Of a stretch of DNA of 44,405 bases, positions 22,994 through 32,902 are shown in pieces. Position numbers and translations under genes: made by a program. Numbering within the stretch: position 1 is the first letter of the stretch; each line of letters opens with the position of its first letter. The DNA is from CAJQND01 sp051010055. GTDB lineage: Bacteria; Pseudomonadota; Alphaproteobacteria; Rhizobiales; CAJQND01. Under the pieces are notes generated by a model, which searched no databases, had not been told where the DNA came from, and was given only the letters and a program-made list of their open reading frames with translations. The stretch covers positions 1-44,405 of the forward strand of contig JBPCVY010000106.1 of assembly GCA_051010055.1 (NCBI GenBank), read 5' to 3'.

Positions 22994-25951
22994 ATGACCA
23001 GACATGAACAAAACGACGTGTTTGCGCGCACGTCGTTTCTTTACGGCGGAAACGCCGCGTTTATCGAGCAACTGTATGCCTGCTACAAGAAAAATCCCGA
23101 AAGTGTAGATCCTGACTGGCAGGAATTTTTCGATAGCCTGGGCGATGACCAGGAAAACGTAATCGCCGGCGCCCGTGGCGCCTCATGGAAACGGGACGAC
23201 TGGCCGGAAGCGGCCAATGGCGAAATGGTCAGCGCACTTGATGGCGACTGGACGCCCTTCGAAAGACAAATATCAGAAAAAATTGATGGCAAGTCCAAAA
23301 CGGACGGCGCGGCCCTTTCAGCAGAAGAATTGCGTCAGGCAACCCTTGATTCGGTACGCGCGCTCATGATGATCCGCGCCTACCGCATTCGTGGCCATCT
23401 GGCAGCAGACCTTGATCCTTTGAAATTGCGTGCGCCGGAAGCCCATCCTGAGCTGCAGCCGGAAACCTACGGCTTTGGTGAGAATGATCTCGACAGGCCG
23501 ATTTTCATCGACAACGTTCTGGGCCTGGAGGCTGCCACGATCCGCGAGATGATTCAGATTTTGCAGCGGACCTACTGCTCAACCATGGGTGTTGAGTTCA
23601 TGCATATTTCCGACCCGGCGCAGAAAGCCTGGTTGCAAGAACGCATTGAGGGGCCGGGCAAGGAAATCGCCTTCACCGATCAGGGTAAGCGAGCCATCCT
23701 CAACAAGCTGATTGAGGCGGAAGGTTTCGAAAGCTTCCTCAACATCAAATATACCGGCACCAAGCGGTTCGGCCTTGATGGCGGTGAAGCCATGGTGCCT
23801 GCCCTTGAGCAAATCATCAAACGCGGCGGTAATCTCGGGGTTAAGGAGATTGTCTTCGGAATGCCGCACAGGGGCCGCCTGAACGTTTTGGCCAACGTGA
23901 TGGGCAAGCCCTACCGGGCAATATTCCATGAATTCAAGGGCGGGTCTTTCAAGCCCGATGAAGTGGAAGGCTCAGGCGATGTGAAATACCATCTGGGCTC
24001 TTCGTCGGACCGCGAATTTGACGGCAACAATGTCCATCTGTCGCTTACCGCAAACCCATCCCATCTTGAGATTGTTGACCCGGTGGTTCTCGGCAAAGCC
24101 CGGGCCAAACAGGACCAGCTGGGTGATGAAACCCGCAGTTCTGTTATGCCGCTGTTGCTGCACGGCGATGCTGCCTTTGCCGGCCAAGGCGTTGTGGCGG
24201 AATGTTTCGGCCTGTCAGGCCTTAAGGGCCACCGTTCCGGCGGCTCAATCCACTTTATCGTCAATAACCAGATAGGCTTTACCACCAGCCCCATTCATGC
24301 GCGCTCTTCGCCCTATCCATCCGATGTGGCGAAAATGATTGAGGCGCCGATTTTCCATGTAAACGGCGATGATCCCGAAGCGGTAACTTATGCTGCGAAA
24401 GTGGCGACGGAATTCCGCCAGAAATTCGGTGTTCCCGTCGTCATCGATATGTTCTGCTACCGTCGGTTCGGCCACAATGAAGGCGATGAGCCCTCTTTTA
24501 CCCAGCCGATCATGTACAGGCGCATTGCCAAACATCCCCGGGTTGTTGAAATCTATGGCGACCGCCTCGTGGAAGAAGGCGTTTTGTCCGCGCAAGATGT
24601 TGAAGGCATGAAGACCGGCTTCCGCGCCAAGCTGGATGATGATTTTGACAGCTCTGACAGCTACCGCCCGAACAAGGCCGACTGGCTTGACGGAAAGTGG
24701 ACAGGGCTCAAGACCACCCGCGATGAAGGTGAAGCGCGCCGTGGCCAAACCGGCTATGACCTGGACCGTATGCGCGAAATCGGCCGCTCCATCACCAAAG
24801 TGCCCGCGGACTTTAACCTCCACCGCACCTTGAAACGCATCATCGCCAACAGGGCCAAGATGATGGAAGGAGAGGTGCCGGTCGATTGGGCTATGGCCGA
24901 GCTTTTGGCCTTTGGTACGCTGATTGATGAAGGATTTCCGGTGCGCCTGTCAGGCCAGGATTGTGAGCGTGGTACCTTCTCTCACCGGCACTCGGTGCTG
25001 AACGACCAGGAAAATGAAGACCGCTACGTTCCCCTGAACAATATTTTTGACGGCCAGCCGCGATTTGAAGTCATTAACTCCATGTTGTCGGAAGAAGCGG
25101 TACTTGGATTCGAGTATGGTTACTCGCTGGCCGAACCCAAAACGCTTGTTCTGTGGGAGGCGCAATTCGGCGACTTTGCCAATGGCGCCCAAGTGGTGAT
25201 TGACCAGTTTATCTCGTCAGGTGAGCGCAAATGGCTGCGCATGTCGGGCCTGGTGCTATTGCTGCCCCATGGCTATGAGGGCCAGGGACCGGAGCATTCG
25301 TCTGCCCGCCTTGAGAGATATCTGCAATCGTCCGCCGAGGACAATTGGCAGGTGGCGATATGCACATCGCCTGCAAACTACTTCCATATCCTGCGCCGGC
25401 AGATGAACCGCGAGTTCAGAAAACCACTGGTGCTGATGACGCCGAAATCCAACCTGCGTTCGAAACGGAATGTTTCAAAGCTTGAAGAGTTTGGTCCCGA
25501 TTCAACTTTCCACCGGGTGCTTTGGGACGATGCCCAGCACTTGCCAGACCAGAAAATCAGATTGGTTTCGGACAAAAAGATAAAACGCGTCGTGTTATGT
25601 ACCGGAAAGGTATATTTCGACCTCTATGAGGAGCGCGAAAAGCGCGGCATAAAAGATATCTACCTTTTGCGCCTGGAACAGCTTTATCCTTTCCCGTTCA
25701 AAGCGCTGGTGAAGGAGATGGGCCGGTTCCCGAACGCAGAAGTTATATGGTGCCAGGAAGAACCACAGAATATGGGGGCGTGGACGTTCGTTGAGCCGAA
25801 CATTGAATGGGTGTTGAAGCGGGTGGAAAGCAAGTCTGCGCGGGCATCTTATGCGGGGCGCAATCCCTCGGCGTCAACGGCGACCGGACTGATGAGCCAG
25901 CACATGTATGAGCTGGAAACCTTCCTGAACAAGGCGTTGACCCTGGATTAA
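22994..25951 (+). CDS. sucA: 2-oxoglutarate dehydrogenase E1 component
   Basis: Thiamine-diphosphate-dependent decarboxylase of the 2-oxoglutarate dehydrogenase complex. The 985-residue product has the N-terminal E2-binding helix (FLYGGNAAFIEQLYACYKKN near 15-34), RGHLAADLDPL, the active-site EIVFGMPHRGRLNVLANV near 294-311, the TPP/Mg2+ segment LLHGDAAFAGQGVVAECF, FCYRRFGHNEGDEP, and the C-terminal transketolase-like part GTFSHRHSVLNDQE. The ATG at 22994 is preferred over a GTG four codons earlier. The upstream region has no good ribosome binding site, so the exact start is uncertain. It lies 116 bases after sucD, past the stem-loop. Confidence 0.95.
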   Translation: MTRHEQNDVFARTSFLYGGNAAFIEQLYACYKKNPESVDPDWQEFFDSLGDDQENVIAGARGASWKRDDWPEAANGEMVSALDGDWTPFERQISEKIDGKSKTDGAALSAEELRQATLDSVRALMMIRAYRIRGHLAADLDPLKLRAPEAHPELQPETYGFGENDLDRPIFIDNVLGLEAATIREMIQILQRTYCSTMGVEFMHISDPAQKAWLQERIEGPGKEIAFTDQGKRAILNKLIEAEGFESFLNIKYTGTKRFGLDGGEAMVPALEQIIKRGGNLGVKEIVFGMPHRGRLNVLANVMGKPYRAIFHEFKGGSFKPDEVEGSGDVKYHLGSSSDREFDGNNVHLSLTANPSHLEIVDPVVLGKARAKQDQLGDETRSSVMPLLLHGDAAFAGQGVVAECFGLSGLKGHRSGGSIHFIVNNQIGFTTSPIHARSSPYPSDVAKMIEAPIFHVNGDDPEAVTYAAKVATEFRQKFGVPVVIDMFCYRRFGHNEGDEPSFTQPIMYRRIAKHPRVVEIYGDRLVEEGVLSAQDVEGMKTGFRAKLDDDFDSSDSYRPNKADWLDGKWTGLKTTRDEGEARRGQTGYDLDRMREIGRSITKVPADFNLHRTLKRIIANRAKMMEGEVPVDWAMAELLAFGTLIDEGFPVRLSGQDCERGTFSHRHSVLNDQENEDRYVPLNNIFDGQPRFEVINSMLSEEAVLGFEYGYSLAEPKTLVLWEAQFGDFANGAQVVIDQFISSGERKWLRMSGLVLLLPHGYEGQGPEHSSARLERYLQSSAEDNWQVAICTSPANYFHILRRQMNREFRKPLVLMTPKSNLRSKRNVSKLEEFGPDSTFHRVLWDDAQHLPDQKIRLVSDKKIKRVVLCTGKVYFDLYEEREKRGIKDIYLLRLEQLYPFPFKALVKEMGRFPNAEVIWCQEEPQNMGAWTFVEPNIEWVLKRVESKSARASYAGRNPSASTATGLMSQHMYELETFLNKALTLD

Positions 25952-25992
25952 GCTTGTAACCGTTTGCGAACTGATTGAAGAGAGGCAACTGA

Positions 25993-27192
25993 ATGACAAC
26001 GGAGATACGTGTCCCAACACTCGGGGAATCCGTCACCGAGGCAACCATTTCGCAATGGTTCAAACAAAAGGGCGAAGCGGTTTCCGCCGATGAACCGCTT
26101 GTAGAGCTTGAAACCGACAAGGTGACTATTGAGGTGCCTGCACCTGCATCCGGCGTCATTGATTCGATTGATGTAGCCGATGGCGAAACCGTTGAGGTTG
26201 GCGCCCTTTTGGGCTCGATTTCTGAAGGCGAAGGAAAGCCGGCACCCAAACCGGCGGAAAAAGCAACCGCTCCTGCTCCTGCCCCAGCCGTTGATGGTGA
26301 TGGCGGAATGCCACCGTCGCCTTCTGCTGCGAGGATGATGGCGGAAAAGGGCGTTTCTGCTGACCAGGTAGAGGGCAGCGGCAAGCGTGGCCAGATTTTG
26401 AAAGGTGATGTGATTGAGACCCTTGAAAAAGGTCCCGCTGAGCAACCCCAACCTGTTTCTGTGCCCCGCGGTCCGGTAGCGGTGGAAGATGAAGCGCGCG
26501 AAGAGCGGGTCAAGATGACCAGGCTGCGCCAAACCATTGCCCGCCGCCTGAAAGATGCCCAAAACTCTGCCGCCATTCTCACCACCTTCAACGAGGTGGA
26601 TATGACAGCGATTATGGCGCTGAGGGTTGAGTACAAAGAGCTGTTTGAGAAAAAGCATGGCGTGAAGCTGGGCTTCATGGGCTTTTTCGTCAAAGCGGTT
26701 ATTGCGGCTCTTGAAGATGTGCCGGCGGTGAATGCGGAAATTGACGGCACCGATATTGTTTACAAGAATTTCTACCATATCGGCGTTGCAGTCGGCACCG
26801 AAAAGGGGCTCGTGGTGCCTGTGGTGCGTGATGCCCAGAAACTTTCGCTGGCAGGTGTTGAAAAAGAAATCGGCAATCTGGGCCGCAAAGCACGCGATGG
26901 CGACCTCAAGATAGAAGAAATGATGGGCGGCACATTCACCATCTCCAATGGCGGTGTTTATGGCTCCCTCATGTCGACGCCGATTTTGAATGCCCCGCAA
27001 TCCGGCATATTGGGGATGCACAAAATTCAGGAACGCCCGATGGTGGTGAATGGCGAGATTGTGGTGCGCCCGATGATGTATCTCGCCTTGTCCTACGACC
27101 ACCGCATTGTGGACGGCAAGGAGGCGGTGACCTTCCTGGTAAGGGTCAAGGAAGCCATCGAAGACCCGCAGCGCCTCGTTCTCGACCTGTGA
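25993..27192 (+). CDS. sucB: Dihydrolipoyl succinyltransferase (E2 of 2-oxoglutarate dehydrogenase)
   Basis: Core subunit that transfers the succinyl group to CoA. The 399-residue product has an N-terminal lipoyl domain with lipoyl-lysine K43 in ETDKVTIEVPAPASG, an Ala/Pro-rich linker about 80-100 (KPAPKPAEKATAPAPAPAV), a peripheral-subunit-binding domain about 103-142 (PPSPSAARMMAEKGV), and a catalytic domain ending in YDHRIVDGKEAVTFL with H370 and D374 as active-site residues. AGAGG precedes the ATG at 25993. A single lipoyl domain is usual for SucB. Confidence 0.96.
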   Translation: MTTEIRVPTLGESVTEATISQWFKQKGEAVSADEPLVELETDKVTIEVPAPASGVIDSIDVADGETVEVGALLGSISEGEGKPAPKPAEKATAPAPAPAVDGDGGMPPSPSAARMMAEKGVSADQVEGSGKRGQILKGDVIETLEKGPAEQPQPVSVPRGPVAVEDEAREERVKMTRLRQTIARRLKDAQNSAAILTTFNEVDMTAIMALRVEYKELFEKKHGVKLGFMGFFVKAVIAALEDVPAVNAEIDGTDIVYKNFYHIGVAVGTEKGLVVPVVRDAQKLSLAGVEKEIGNLGRKARDGDLKIEEMMGGTFTISNGGVYGSLMSTPILNAPQSGILGMHKIQERPMVVNGEIVVRPMMYLALSYDHRIVDGKEAVTFLVRVKEAIEDPQRLVLDL

Positions 27193-27223
27193 ACATAATA
27201 ATCCTTAAAACGGAACCGGTTTA

Positions 27224-28627
27224 ATGTCCGAACAGTTTGACGTCACAATCATCGGCTCCGGGCCAGGCGGCTATGTTTGCGCTATCCGCTGCGCCCAGCT
27301 CGGCCTGAAGACAGCCATTGTTGAAAAAAACGACACATTCGGCGGCACCTGCCTCAATGTGGGCTGTATCCCCTCCAAGGCGCTACTGCACGCTTCTGAA
27401 ATGTTCGAAGAGGCAGGCCACATGGATGCCATGGGCATCGGTGTTTCCAAGCCCAAGCTGAACATTAAACAGCTGATGGCTTTCAAGGATGAAGGGGTTG
27501 CGGGCAACGTGCAGGGCGTTGCGTTTTTGTTGAAGAAGAACAAGGTGACCTCTTTTCAGGGTACCGGGACCGTCAAAGCCGCGGGCACTGTTGAGGTGAC
27601 CGGAGATGATGGCAAGACAACTGCCATCAGCACCAAAAATATTATCATCGCTACCGGATCCGATGTTGCCCAGCTTCCAGGCGTTGAAATTGACGAAAAG
27701 AAAGTCGTGTCATCTACCGGCGCGTTGGAGCTCACCAAGGTGCCAAAGCATATGGTTCTCGTGGGCGGCGGCGTGATCGGCCTGGAACTTGGATCGGTCT
27801 GGCGGCGGCTTGGCGCTGAGGTAACGGTTGTTGAGTTTCTTGACCGCATTTTGCCGGGCATGGATTTGGACACCGCCAAAACCTTCATGCGCAGCTTGAA
27901 AAAGCAGGGCATGACGTTCAAGCTTTCCACAAAAGTAACCGGCGTCAAGAAACTGAAAAGCGGCCTTAAGGTGACCATTGAACCTTCCAAGGGCGGCGAT
28001 GAGCAGGTTCTGGATGCCGATGTGGTTCTCGTCGCCATTGGGCGGGTGCCCTATACGGACGGGCTTGGCCTTGAAGATGCCGGCGTGAAACTTGATAGTC
28101 ACGGTCGGATTGAAGTCGATGCGCACTTCAAGACTAATGTGGATGGCGTTTACGCCATTGGTGACGTGATCGCAGGGCCCATGCTTGCGCACAAGGCGGA
28201 AGATGAAGGCGTTGCTGTTGCGGAGATACTCGCAGGCCAGGCAGGCCACGTGAACTACAACGTTATACCCTCGGTTGTTTACACCATGCCCGAGGTTGCC
28301 TCCGTGGGCAAAACCGAAGAAGAGCTGAAAGAAGCCGGCATTTCATACAACTCAGGCAAGTTCCCGTTCACAGCCAATGGCCGCGCGAAAGTGAACCGCA
28401 CCACGGATGGCTTTGTGAAAGTGCTGGCCGATGCGAAAACCGACCAGGTTCTGGGGGTTCATATTATCGGCGCCAATGCTGGCGAAATGATACATGAAGC
28501 GGCGGTGCTGATGGAGTTTGGTGGCTCAGCGGAAGATCTGGCGCGCACGTGCCATGCCCACCCAACCCTTTCCGAAGCGGTCAAGGAAGCAGCCATGGGC
28601 GTTGCCAAACGCACAATCCATATGTGA
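27224..28627 (+). CDS. lpd: Dihydrolipoyl dehydrogenase (E3)
   Basis: Flavoprotein disulfide reductase that reoxidises dihydrolipoamide with NAD. The 467-residue product has the FAD motif IIGSGPGGYVCAIRC near residues 9-23, the redox disulfide C43/C48 in GGTCLNVGCIPSK, the NAD motif LVGGGVIGLELGSVW near 179-193, FAD contact VYAIGDVIAGPMLAHKAEDE, and the C-terminal HAHPTLSEA base. It lies 31 bases after sucB. It is probably the E3 of this complex, though other 2-oxoacid dehydrogenases may share it. Only 14 bases separate its stop from the convergent aldo/keto reductase. Confidence 0.96.
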   Translation: MSEQFDVTIIGSGPGGYVCAIRCAQLGLKTAIVEKNDTFGGTCLNVGCIPSKALLHASEMFEEAGHMDAMGIGVSKPKLNIKQLMAFKDEGVAGNVQGVAFLLKKNKVTSFQGTGTVKAAGTVEVTGDDGKTTAISTKNIIIATGSDVAQLPGVEIDEKKVVSSTGALELTKVPKHMVLVGGGVIGLELGSVWRRLGAEVTVVEFLDRILPGMDLDTAKTFMRSLKKQGMTFKLSTKVTGVKKLKSGLKVTIEPSKGGDEQVLDADVVLVAIGRVPYTDGLGLEDAGVKLDSHGRIEVDAHFKTNVDGVYAIGDVIAGPMLAHKAEDEGVAVAEILAGQAGHVNYNVIPSVVYTMPEVASVGKTEEELKEAGISYNSGKFPFTANGRAKVNRTTDGFVKVLADAKTDQVLGVHIIGANAGEMIHEAAVLMEFGGSAEDLARTCHAHPTLSEAVKEAAMGVAKRTIHM

Positions 28628-28641
28628 GGGCACCAACAAGT

Positions 28642-29685
28642 CTAGAACGGCATTGGGTGGGCGCGATTTGCTGCGGAGATTTCTTCGAGCACGGTCTCGG
28701 GCAATTGCAATTCTGCTGAGCCCAAGGCGGTATCGAGCTGGGCAATGCTGGTCGCTCCAAAAATTACCGAGCCCATGAACGGGCGCGTCAGGCAAAAGGC
28801 CAGCGCCATTTGCCCTGCGTCCAGGCCGTTGCGGCGAGCAATCTCAAGATAGGCATCGTGGGCGGGCCAGATGTTTGCAGTGATGCGTCCGTGGATGGTC
28901 GGATTGATAGAGCGCCGTGTGCCTTGAGGTGTGGTGTCACCGGCATATTTTCCGGTGAGAATACCGCAGGCCAGCGGGGAATATGCAAGTAAATCAACAT
29001 CTTCTGTGCAACACAGTTCCGCCAAATCAAGATCAAACAACCGACACATCAGTGAGTATTCGTTCTGGATGGTGGCGACTCGTGGCAGGCCCTCACGCTC
29101 GGCAACCTCCAGGAATAGTGCTGTGCCCCAAGCGGTTTCATTGGAAAGGCCGATATGGCGCACCTTGCCAGCGTCTATCTGGCGTTGCAACTCGCCCAAT
29201 ACATCCTCAATATGGGCGATGGTTTCGCCTCTGCTTTTGCCCGTCGGGTCATAGTTCCAGTATCTGCGGAAATGGTAACTGCCTCGGTTTGGCCAGTGCA
29301 GCTGATAAAGATCCACATAATCGGTTTTCAGCTTACTCAGAGAGTCATCAAGCGATGCGCGGATGCCAGCTGCATCAATTGGCGCACCACCGCGTGCCCG
29401 CGCGCTGCCTTCACCGGTAATTTTCGTTGCCAAAACAACATCGGCCCTGCGGCCCGAATTCTCCAACCAGGTGCCGATGACTTCCTCTGTTTTGCCGGCA
29501 TAGTCGTCCGGGCCCGGATTGGCCGGATACATTTCCGCGGTGTCGATAAAGTTGATGCCGCGATCAAGGGCATGATCTATCTGGGTATGGCCTTCGGCCT
29601 CGCTGTTTTGCGAACCCCATGTCATTGATCCAAGGCATAGAGATGAAACGCGCAAATCGGTGCGTCCGAGAGTTTTGTAGTTCAA
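28642..29685 (-). CDS. Aldo/keto reductase, Tas-like
   Basis: NADP(H)-dependent (alpha/beta)8-barrel oxidoreductase, 347 residues. LGRTDLRVSSLCLGSMTWG opens the barrel, and the catalytic tetrad includes Asp/Tyr in NFIDTAEMYP near 46-55, Lys in LATKITGEG and His in LYQLHWPNRG. The WNYD/YHFR insert and overall sequence resemble E. coli Tas, whose physiological substrate is unclear. The start is TTG at 29685, supported by GGGAGAG just upstream; no ATG fits the family N-terminus. It is divergent from the sensor kinase gene; the 216-base spacer 29686-29901 contains no gene. Confidence 0.88.
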   Translation of the reverse strand: MNYKTLGRTDLRVSSLCLGSMTWGSQNSEAEGHTQIDHALDRGINFIDTAEMYPANPGPDDYAGKTEEVIGTWLENSGRRADVVLATKITGEGSARARGGAPIDAAGIRASLDDSLSKLKTDYVDLYQLHWPNRGSYHFRRYWNYDPTGKSRGETIAHIEDVLGELQRQIDAGKVRHIGLSNETAWGTALFLEVAEREGLPRVATIQNEYSLMCRLFDLDLAELCCTEDVDLLAYSPLACGILTGKYAGDTTPQGTRRSINPTIHGRITANIWPAHDAYLEIARRNGLDAGQMALAFCLTRPFMGSVIFGATSIAQLDTALGSAELQLPETVLEEISAANRAHPMPF

Positions 29686-29901
29686 GGGGCTCTCCCGTGA
29701 GATTCTAGAAAAGGTGGATGTTTGGCCGTGACTGCTGCTGAGTCTGGAATGCGGTTCGTTTGCGCATCATAGGGGGACAAAAATTCGCGCGCAAATTGTA
29801 ATAAATATGAGTACCGCGCACTTCCAAAAAAGCCGCAGCATCGCTAGCATAACGGATCTGGGCACCAAGAAGCGAAAACACGCCCAGAGGGCTGGGGGGG
29901 T

Positions 29902-31755
29902 ATGTTTACCGATCTGCGCACAGGAACCAAGCTGGTCATCTTATGCTCGATGTTTATCGCGGCATTGGTTGCGACTACCTACAGCCTGATCGCAGAAAAA
30001 CAAATCGCCATCAAGTTCGCCCGCAAAGAACTCATTGGCACGAGATATATTGAAGCTGCCCACAACGTTTACGGAAGGGTGCTTGTGCAACCCCCGTTCA
30101 CCAAGGTTGGCGGCACCGACAGCCGCCGCATCAATGAAAGCCTTGCAAAGCTCTCCGAGGTACAGCAGTCGTCAGGCGATCTCCTGCAAGCTGTGCAGTT
30201 GACGCAAGCTTTTGATGACGGCGTGCGGCAATTGCCTTCTGAAATCAAAAACGGGGTGCGATCGTTCCCTTATGTGGTGAGCGTTCTTGAAACCGGGCGC
30301 CGTCTGGTGTCGCGGGTGGCAGATGAGTCCAATCTCTCCCTCGACCCGGACATCGACACCTATTATCTGCAAAATCTGGTCACCGAAAAATTGCCGGCCT
30401 TTATCGGGCGGCTGGGTGAGTTCCAGCTGCTTTACCGCGAAGCGGTGGAGTTGCCCGAGCCTTCGCCAGAGCAGCTCATCCGGTTCCAGTTTCTCGATGG
30501 GTTGTTGCGATCGCTTGCCGGGGAGATAAACAGAAAACTGGTCTCCGCCTACAGGGGCAATCCGGGTGACAAGTTGAGGCCTGCTGTGGAGCCTGAATTT
30601 TCCGCAATGATGGCCAGCCTTTCCTCTTACCTTGGCGGCCTGAATGCACTGTTTACAGGCGGCATCGGGGAAATTGAAAACGAGCAAGGGTACACAGCGC
30701 TGGTGGAAAAAGCCCTGGCTTCCTGGTTCGTTGCTCAAAAGGAGCTCGATAAACTCCTGGAAAGCCGCATTGATGGCTTTATCTGGCGCATGCAACTGAG
30801 CCTGGCGCTTACGGGGGCCCTTGCGCTGCTCAGTATTGCTTTTGCGGTTTTGACATACATGCGCACGGTGGGGCCGCTGAAGCGTCTGGAAGCAGTTGCC
30901 ACAACGGTGCGGGAGACCAAAAACTATAACCTGCGTGTAGATCATAAGGGGGATGATGAAATCGGCATGGTGACAGCCGCTTTCAACGATATGCTTGATG
31001 AACTGTCGGCTGCCCGCGAACGAGAACGGGTTGAGCAATCAGAACTTGCACGGGTGGCGCGGGTCACCACAATGGGCGCTATGACCGCCTCCATCGCTCA
31101 TGAAATCAACCAGCCCCTTGCAGCTATCGTCACCAATTCCAACGCTGCCAAGCGTTGGCTGAAGGGCAACAACCCAAATGTGGAAGAAGCCCTGTCTGCG
31201 CTGGAGAACATCGTCAAGGACGGCCATAGGGCAAGCCACGTCATTGGCAGTGTCAGGGCAATGTTTCAGAAAGATTCCGGCGACAAAATAAGCTTCAATA
31301 TGAATGACGTGGTGGAGGATGTTCTGACGCTTGCCGGAAACGAACTGCGGAAGAACAAAATTAGAGTGAAAAATGACCTTGCCGACGACTTGCCCAATGT
31401 GCATGCGGACCAGGTGCAAATGCAGCAGGTTGTTCTAAACCTTATTATGAATGCTGTTGAAGCCATGAATACGGTTGAGGAACGCAAGCACACGCTGACG
31501 GTCACGTCAGCTGTGGACGATGACGGGATGGTAAATGTTGCTGTGGCCGATACCGGGCCGGGAATTGCGCCACATGAGCTGGAGCGTATTTTTGAAACGT
31601 TCTTTACAACCAAGTCAAAAGGCATGGGTATGGGGCTTTCAATTTGCCGTTCTATTCTTGAGGCCCATGGGGGTAGATTGACGGCTTCGTCGGCCAAGCC
31701 AATCGGCACAATTTTCGAAATCGTTCTTCCGGCCGAAGAGGGGCAAGACGCATGA
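29902..31755 (+). CDS. Membrane sensor histidine kinase (HAMP, HisKA, HATPase)
   Basis: A 617-residue sensor. TM1 is about residues 10-28. A large probably periplasmic, mostly helical sensor region follows (about 30-295). TM2 is about 298-322 and a HAMP domain about 322-375. The HisKA domain has the phospho-accepting H400 in MTASIAHEINQPLAAIV. The ATPase domain has N-box NLIMNAVEAM, DTGPGIAPHELERIF and FFTTKSKGMGMGLSICRSIL. HEINQPL plus the ending MGLSICRSI place it with the FixL/DctB-like (HPK4) kinases, but there is no PAS domain. The stimulus is unknown. Its stop overlaps the response-regulator start by 4 bases, so these form a cognate pair. Confidence 0.92.
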   Translation: MFTDLRTGTKLVILCSMFIAALVATTYSLIAEKQIAIKFARKELIGTRYIEAAHNVYGRVLVQPPFTKVGGTDSRRINESLAKLSEVQQSSGDLLQAVQLTQAFDDGVRQLPSEIKNGVRSFPYVVSVLETGRRLVSRVADESNLSLDPDIDTYYLQNLVTEKLPAFIGRLGEFQLLYREAVELPEPSPEQLIRFQFLDGLLRSLAGEINRKLVSAYRGNPGDKLRPAVEPEFSAMMASLSSYLGGLNALFTGGIGEIENEQGYTALVEKALASWFVAQKELDKLLESRIDGFIWRMQLSLALTGALALLSIAFAVLTYMRTVGPLKRLEAVATTVRETKNYNLRVDHKGDDEIGMVTAAFNDMLDELSAARERERVEQSELARVARVTTMGAMTASIAHEINQPLAAIVTNSNAAKRWLKGNNPNVEEALSALENIVKDGHRASHVIGSVRAMFQKDSGDKISFNMNDVVEDVLTLAGNELRKNKIRVKNDLADDLPNVHADQVQMQQVVLNLIMNAVEAMNTVEERKHTLTVTSAVDDDGMVNVAVADTGPGIAPHELERIFETFFTTKSKGMGMGLSICRSILEAHGGRLTASSAKPIGTIFEIVLPAEEGQDA

Positions 31756-32381
31756 CTGACACGCCGAGGGATGAAACACCGGTTGTCTTCATCGTAGATG
31801 ATGATGAATCCCTCGGCGAGGCGATGCGGAGTCTGTTCCGATCAATCGGCCTGAAAGTAGTGGTTTTCAATAATGCGGCTGATTTCTTAAGCCAGAAATT
31901 GCCCGATGCGCCCAGTTGCCTTGTATTGGATGTGCGCCTGCCAGGGGTGAGCGGACTGGACTTTCAAAGGGAGCTGGCGGAGGCGAATATCGATGTTCCG
32001 ATCGTGTTCATGACGGGACACGGGGACATCCCCATGACTGTGCGCGCAATGAAGGCGGGCGCGGTTGAATTCCTCACAAAACCGTTTCGCGAGCAAGATA
32101 TGCTTGATGCGGTTCAGGCAGCGCTAACCCGTGATAAGGAACGCCGTGAGAGCGAGCAATCCCTGTCTGGCCTGAAAGCCAAATTCAGCACCCTGACTCC
32201 GCGGGAACAAGAGGTCATGGTGCTTGTTGCTGCAGGCCTTATGAACAAGCAAATTGCAGGAGATCTAGGCGTTAGCGAGATCACCATCAAGGTTCACAGG
32301 GGCAATGTGACACGCAAGATGGGGGCTCGTTCGCTGGCCGATCTCGTGCGTATGGCTGACGCCTTAAACCTTAAAAGATGA
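31752..32381 (+). CDS. Response regulator, FixJ/NarL type (REC + LuxR-type HTH)
   Basis: The 209-residue transcription regulator has a receiver domain at about 10-125 with acidic pocket VDDDE, phospho-acceptor D60 in LVLDVRLPGVSGLDF, T in FMTGHGD and K in FLTKPFREQD. A LuxR-type helix-turn-helix at about 145-205 has LTPREQEVMVLVAAGLMNKQ and then VSEITIKVHRGNVTRKM. This is the FixJ architecture. Partner of the kinase directly upstream. Target genes are unknown; the orphan receiver and exported protein genes just downstream are candidates. Confidence 0.93.
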   Translation: MTDTPRDETPVVFIVDDDESLGEAMRSLFRSIGLKVVVFNNAADFLSQKLPDAPSCLVLDVRLPGVSGLDFQRELAEANIDVPIVFMTGHGDIPMTVRAMKAGAVEFLTKPFREQDMLDAVQAALTRDKERRESEQSLSGLKAKFSTLTPREQEVMVLVAAGLMNKQIAGDLGVSEITIKVHRGNVTRKMGARSLADLVRMADALNLKR

Positions 32382-32435
32382 ATGATTTGTCACACTATAC
32401 CAACGTACAGTTTCCCCCCCTCAAATCAGCCCCTA

Positions 32436-32445
32436 ATCATATGAT
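32436..32445. promoter_or_regulatory. 10-bp palindrome upstream of the orphan receiver gene
   Basis: ATCATATGAT is a perfect palindrome in the 120-base gap between the FixJ-type regulator and the receiver-only gene. It could be an operator half-centre or chance in an AT-rich stretch. A direct repeat CCCCTCAAA (about 32417 and 32475) flanks it. Confidence 0.25.
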
Positions 32446-32501
32446 CGTGAAGTGTCCGCATAGTACTGACTCGCCCCTCAAAGTTTGAAGGAAGAATTCA
32501 C

Positions 32502-32870
32502 TTGTCTCACACTCCAATGATTTCGATCGTCGATGACGATCAGTCCGTCCGCGAGGCCACACGTGGCCTTGTGCGCTCGCTCGGTTACGAGGCGGCATTG
32601 TTTGGATCAGCTGAAGAATTCCTCACATCTCAGGAAATGCATGACACTTCGTGCCTCATCGCCGATGTTCAGATGCCAGGTCTGAGCGGCGTTGAGTTGC
32701 AGACCGAATTGATCTCAAACGGCCATTCATTACCGATGATTTTCGTCACCGCGTTTCCCGAGCCTATGATACGCGAAAGGGCCATGAACGCGGGCGCCTA
32801 CGGCTTCCTCAGCAAGCCATTTGACGAAGATAGTTTGATTGCCTGTCTCGACCGGGCGCTTACAAGTTAA
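32502..32870 (+). CDS. Stand-alone receiver-domain response regulator
   Basis: A 122-residue protein that is just a receiver domain: acidic pocket IVDDDQSVREATRGLVRSLG, phospho-acceptor D55 in LIADVQMPGLSGVEL, T in FVTAFPE and K in FLSKPFDED. The sequence resembles the receiver of FixJ-type regulators, but no DNA-binding domain follows. TTG at 32502 with GAAGGAAG upstream is the likely start; ATG five codons later is an alternative. It may act as a phosphate sink or phospho-relay partner for the kinase at 29902, or control an output protein elsewhere. Confidence 0.88.
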   Translation: MSHTPMISIVDDDQSVREATRGLVRSLGYEAALFGSAEEFLTSQEMHDTSCLIADVQMPGLSGVELQTELISNGHSLPMIFVTAFPEPMIRERAMNAGAYGFLSKPFDEDSLIACLDRALTS

Positions 32871-32902
32871 ATTTACTTTTACATTTGAAATCCCCAGTAT
32901 TA

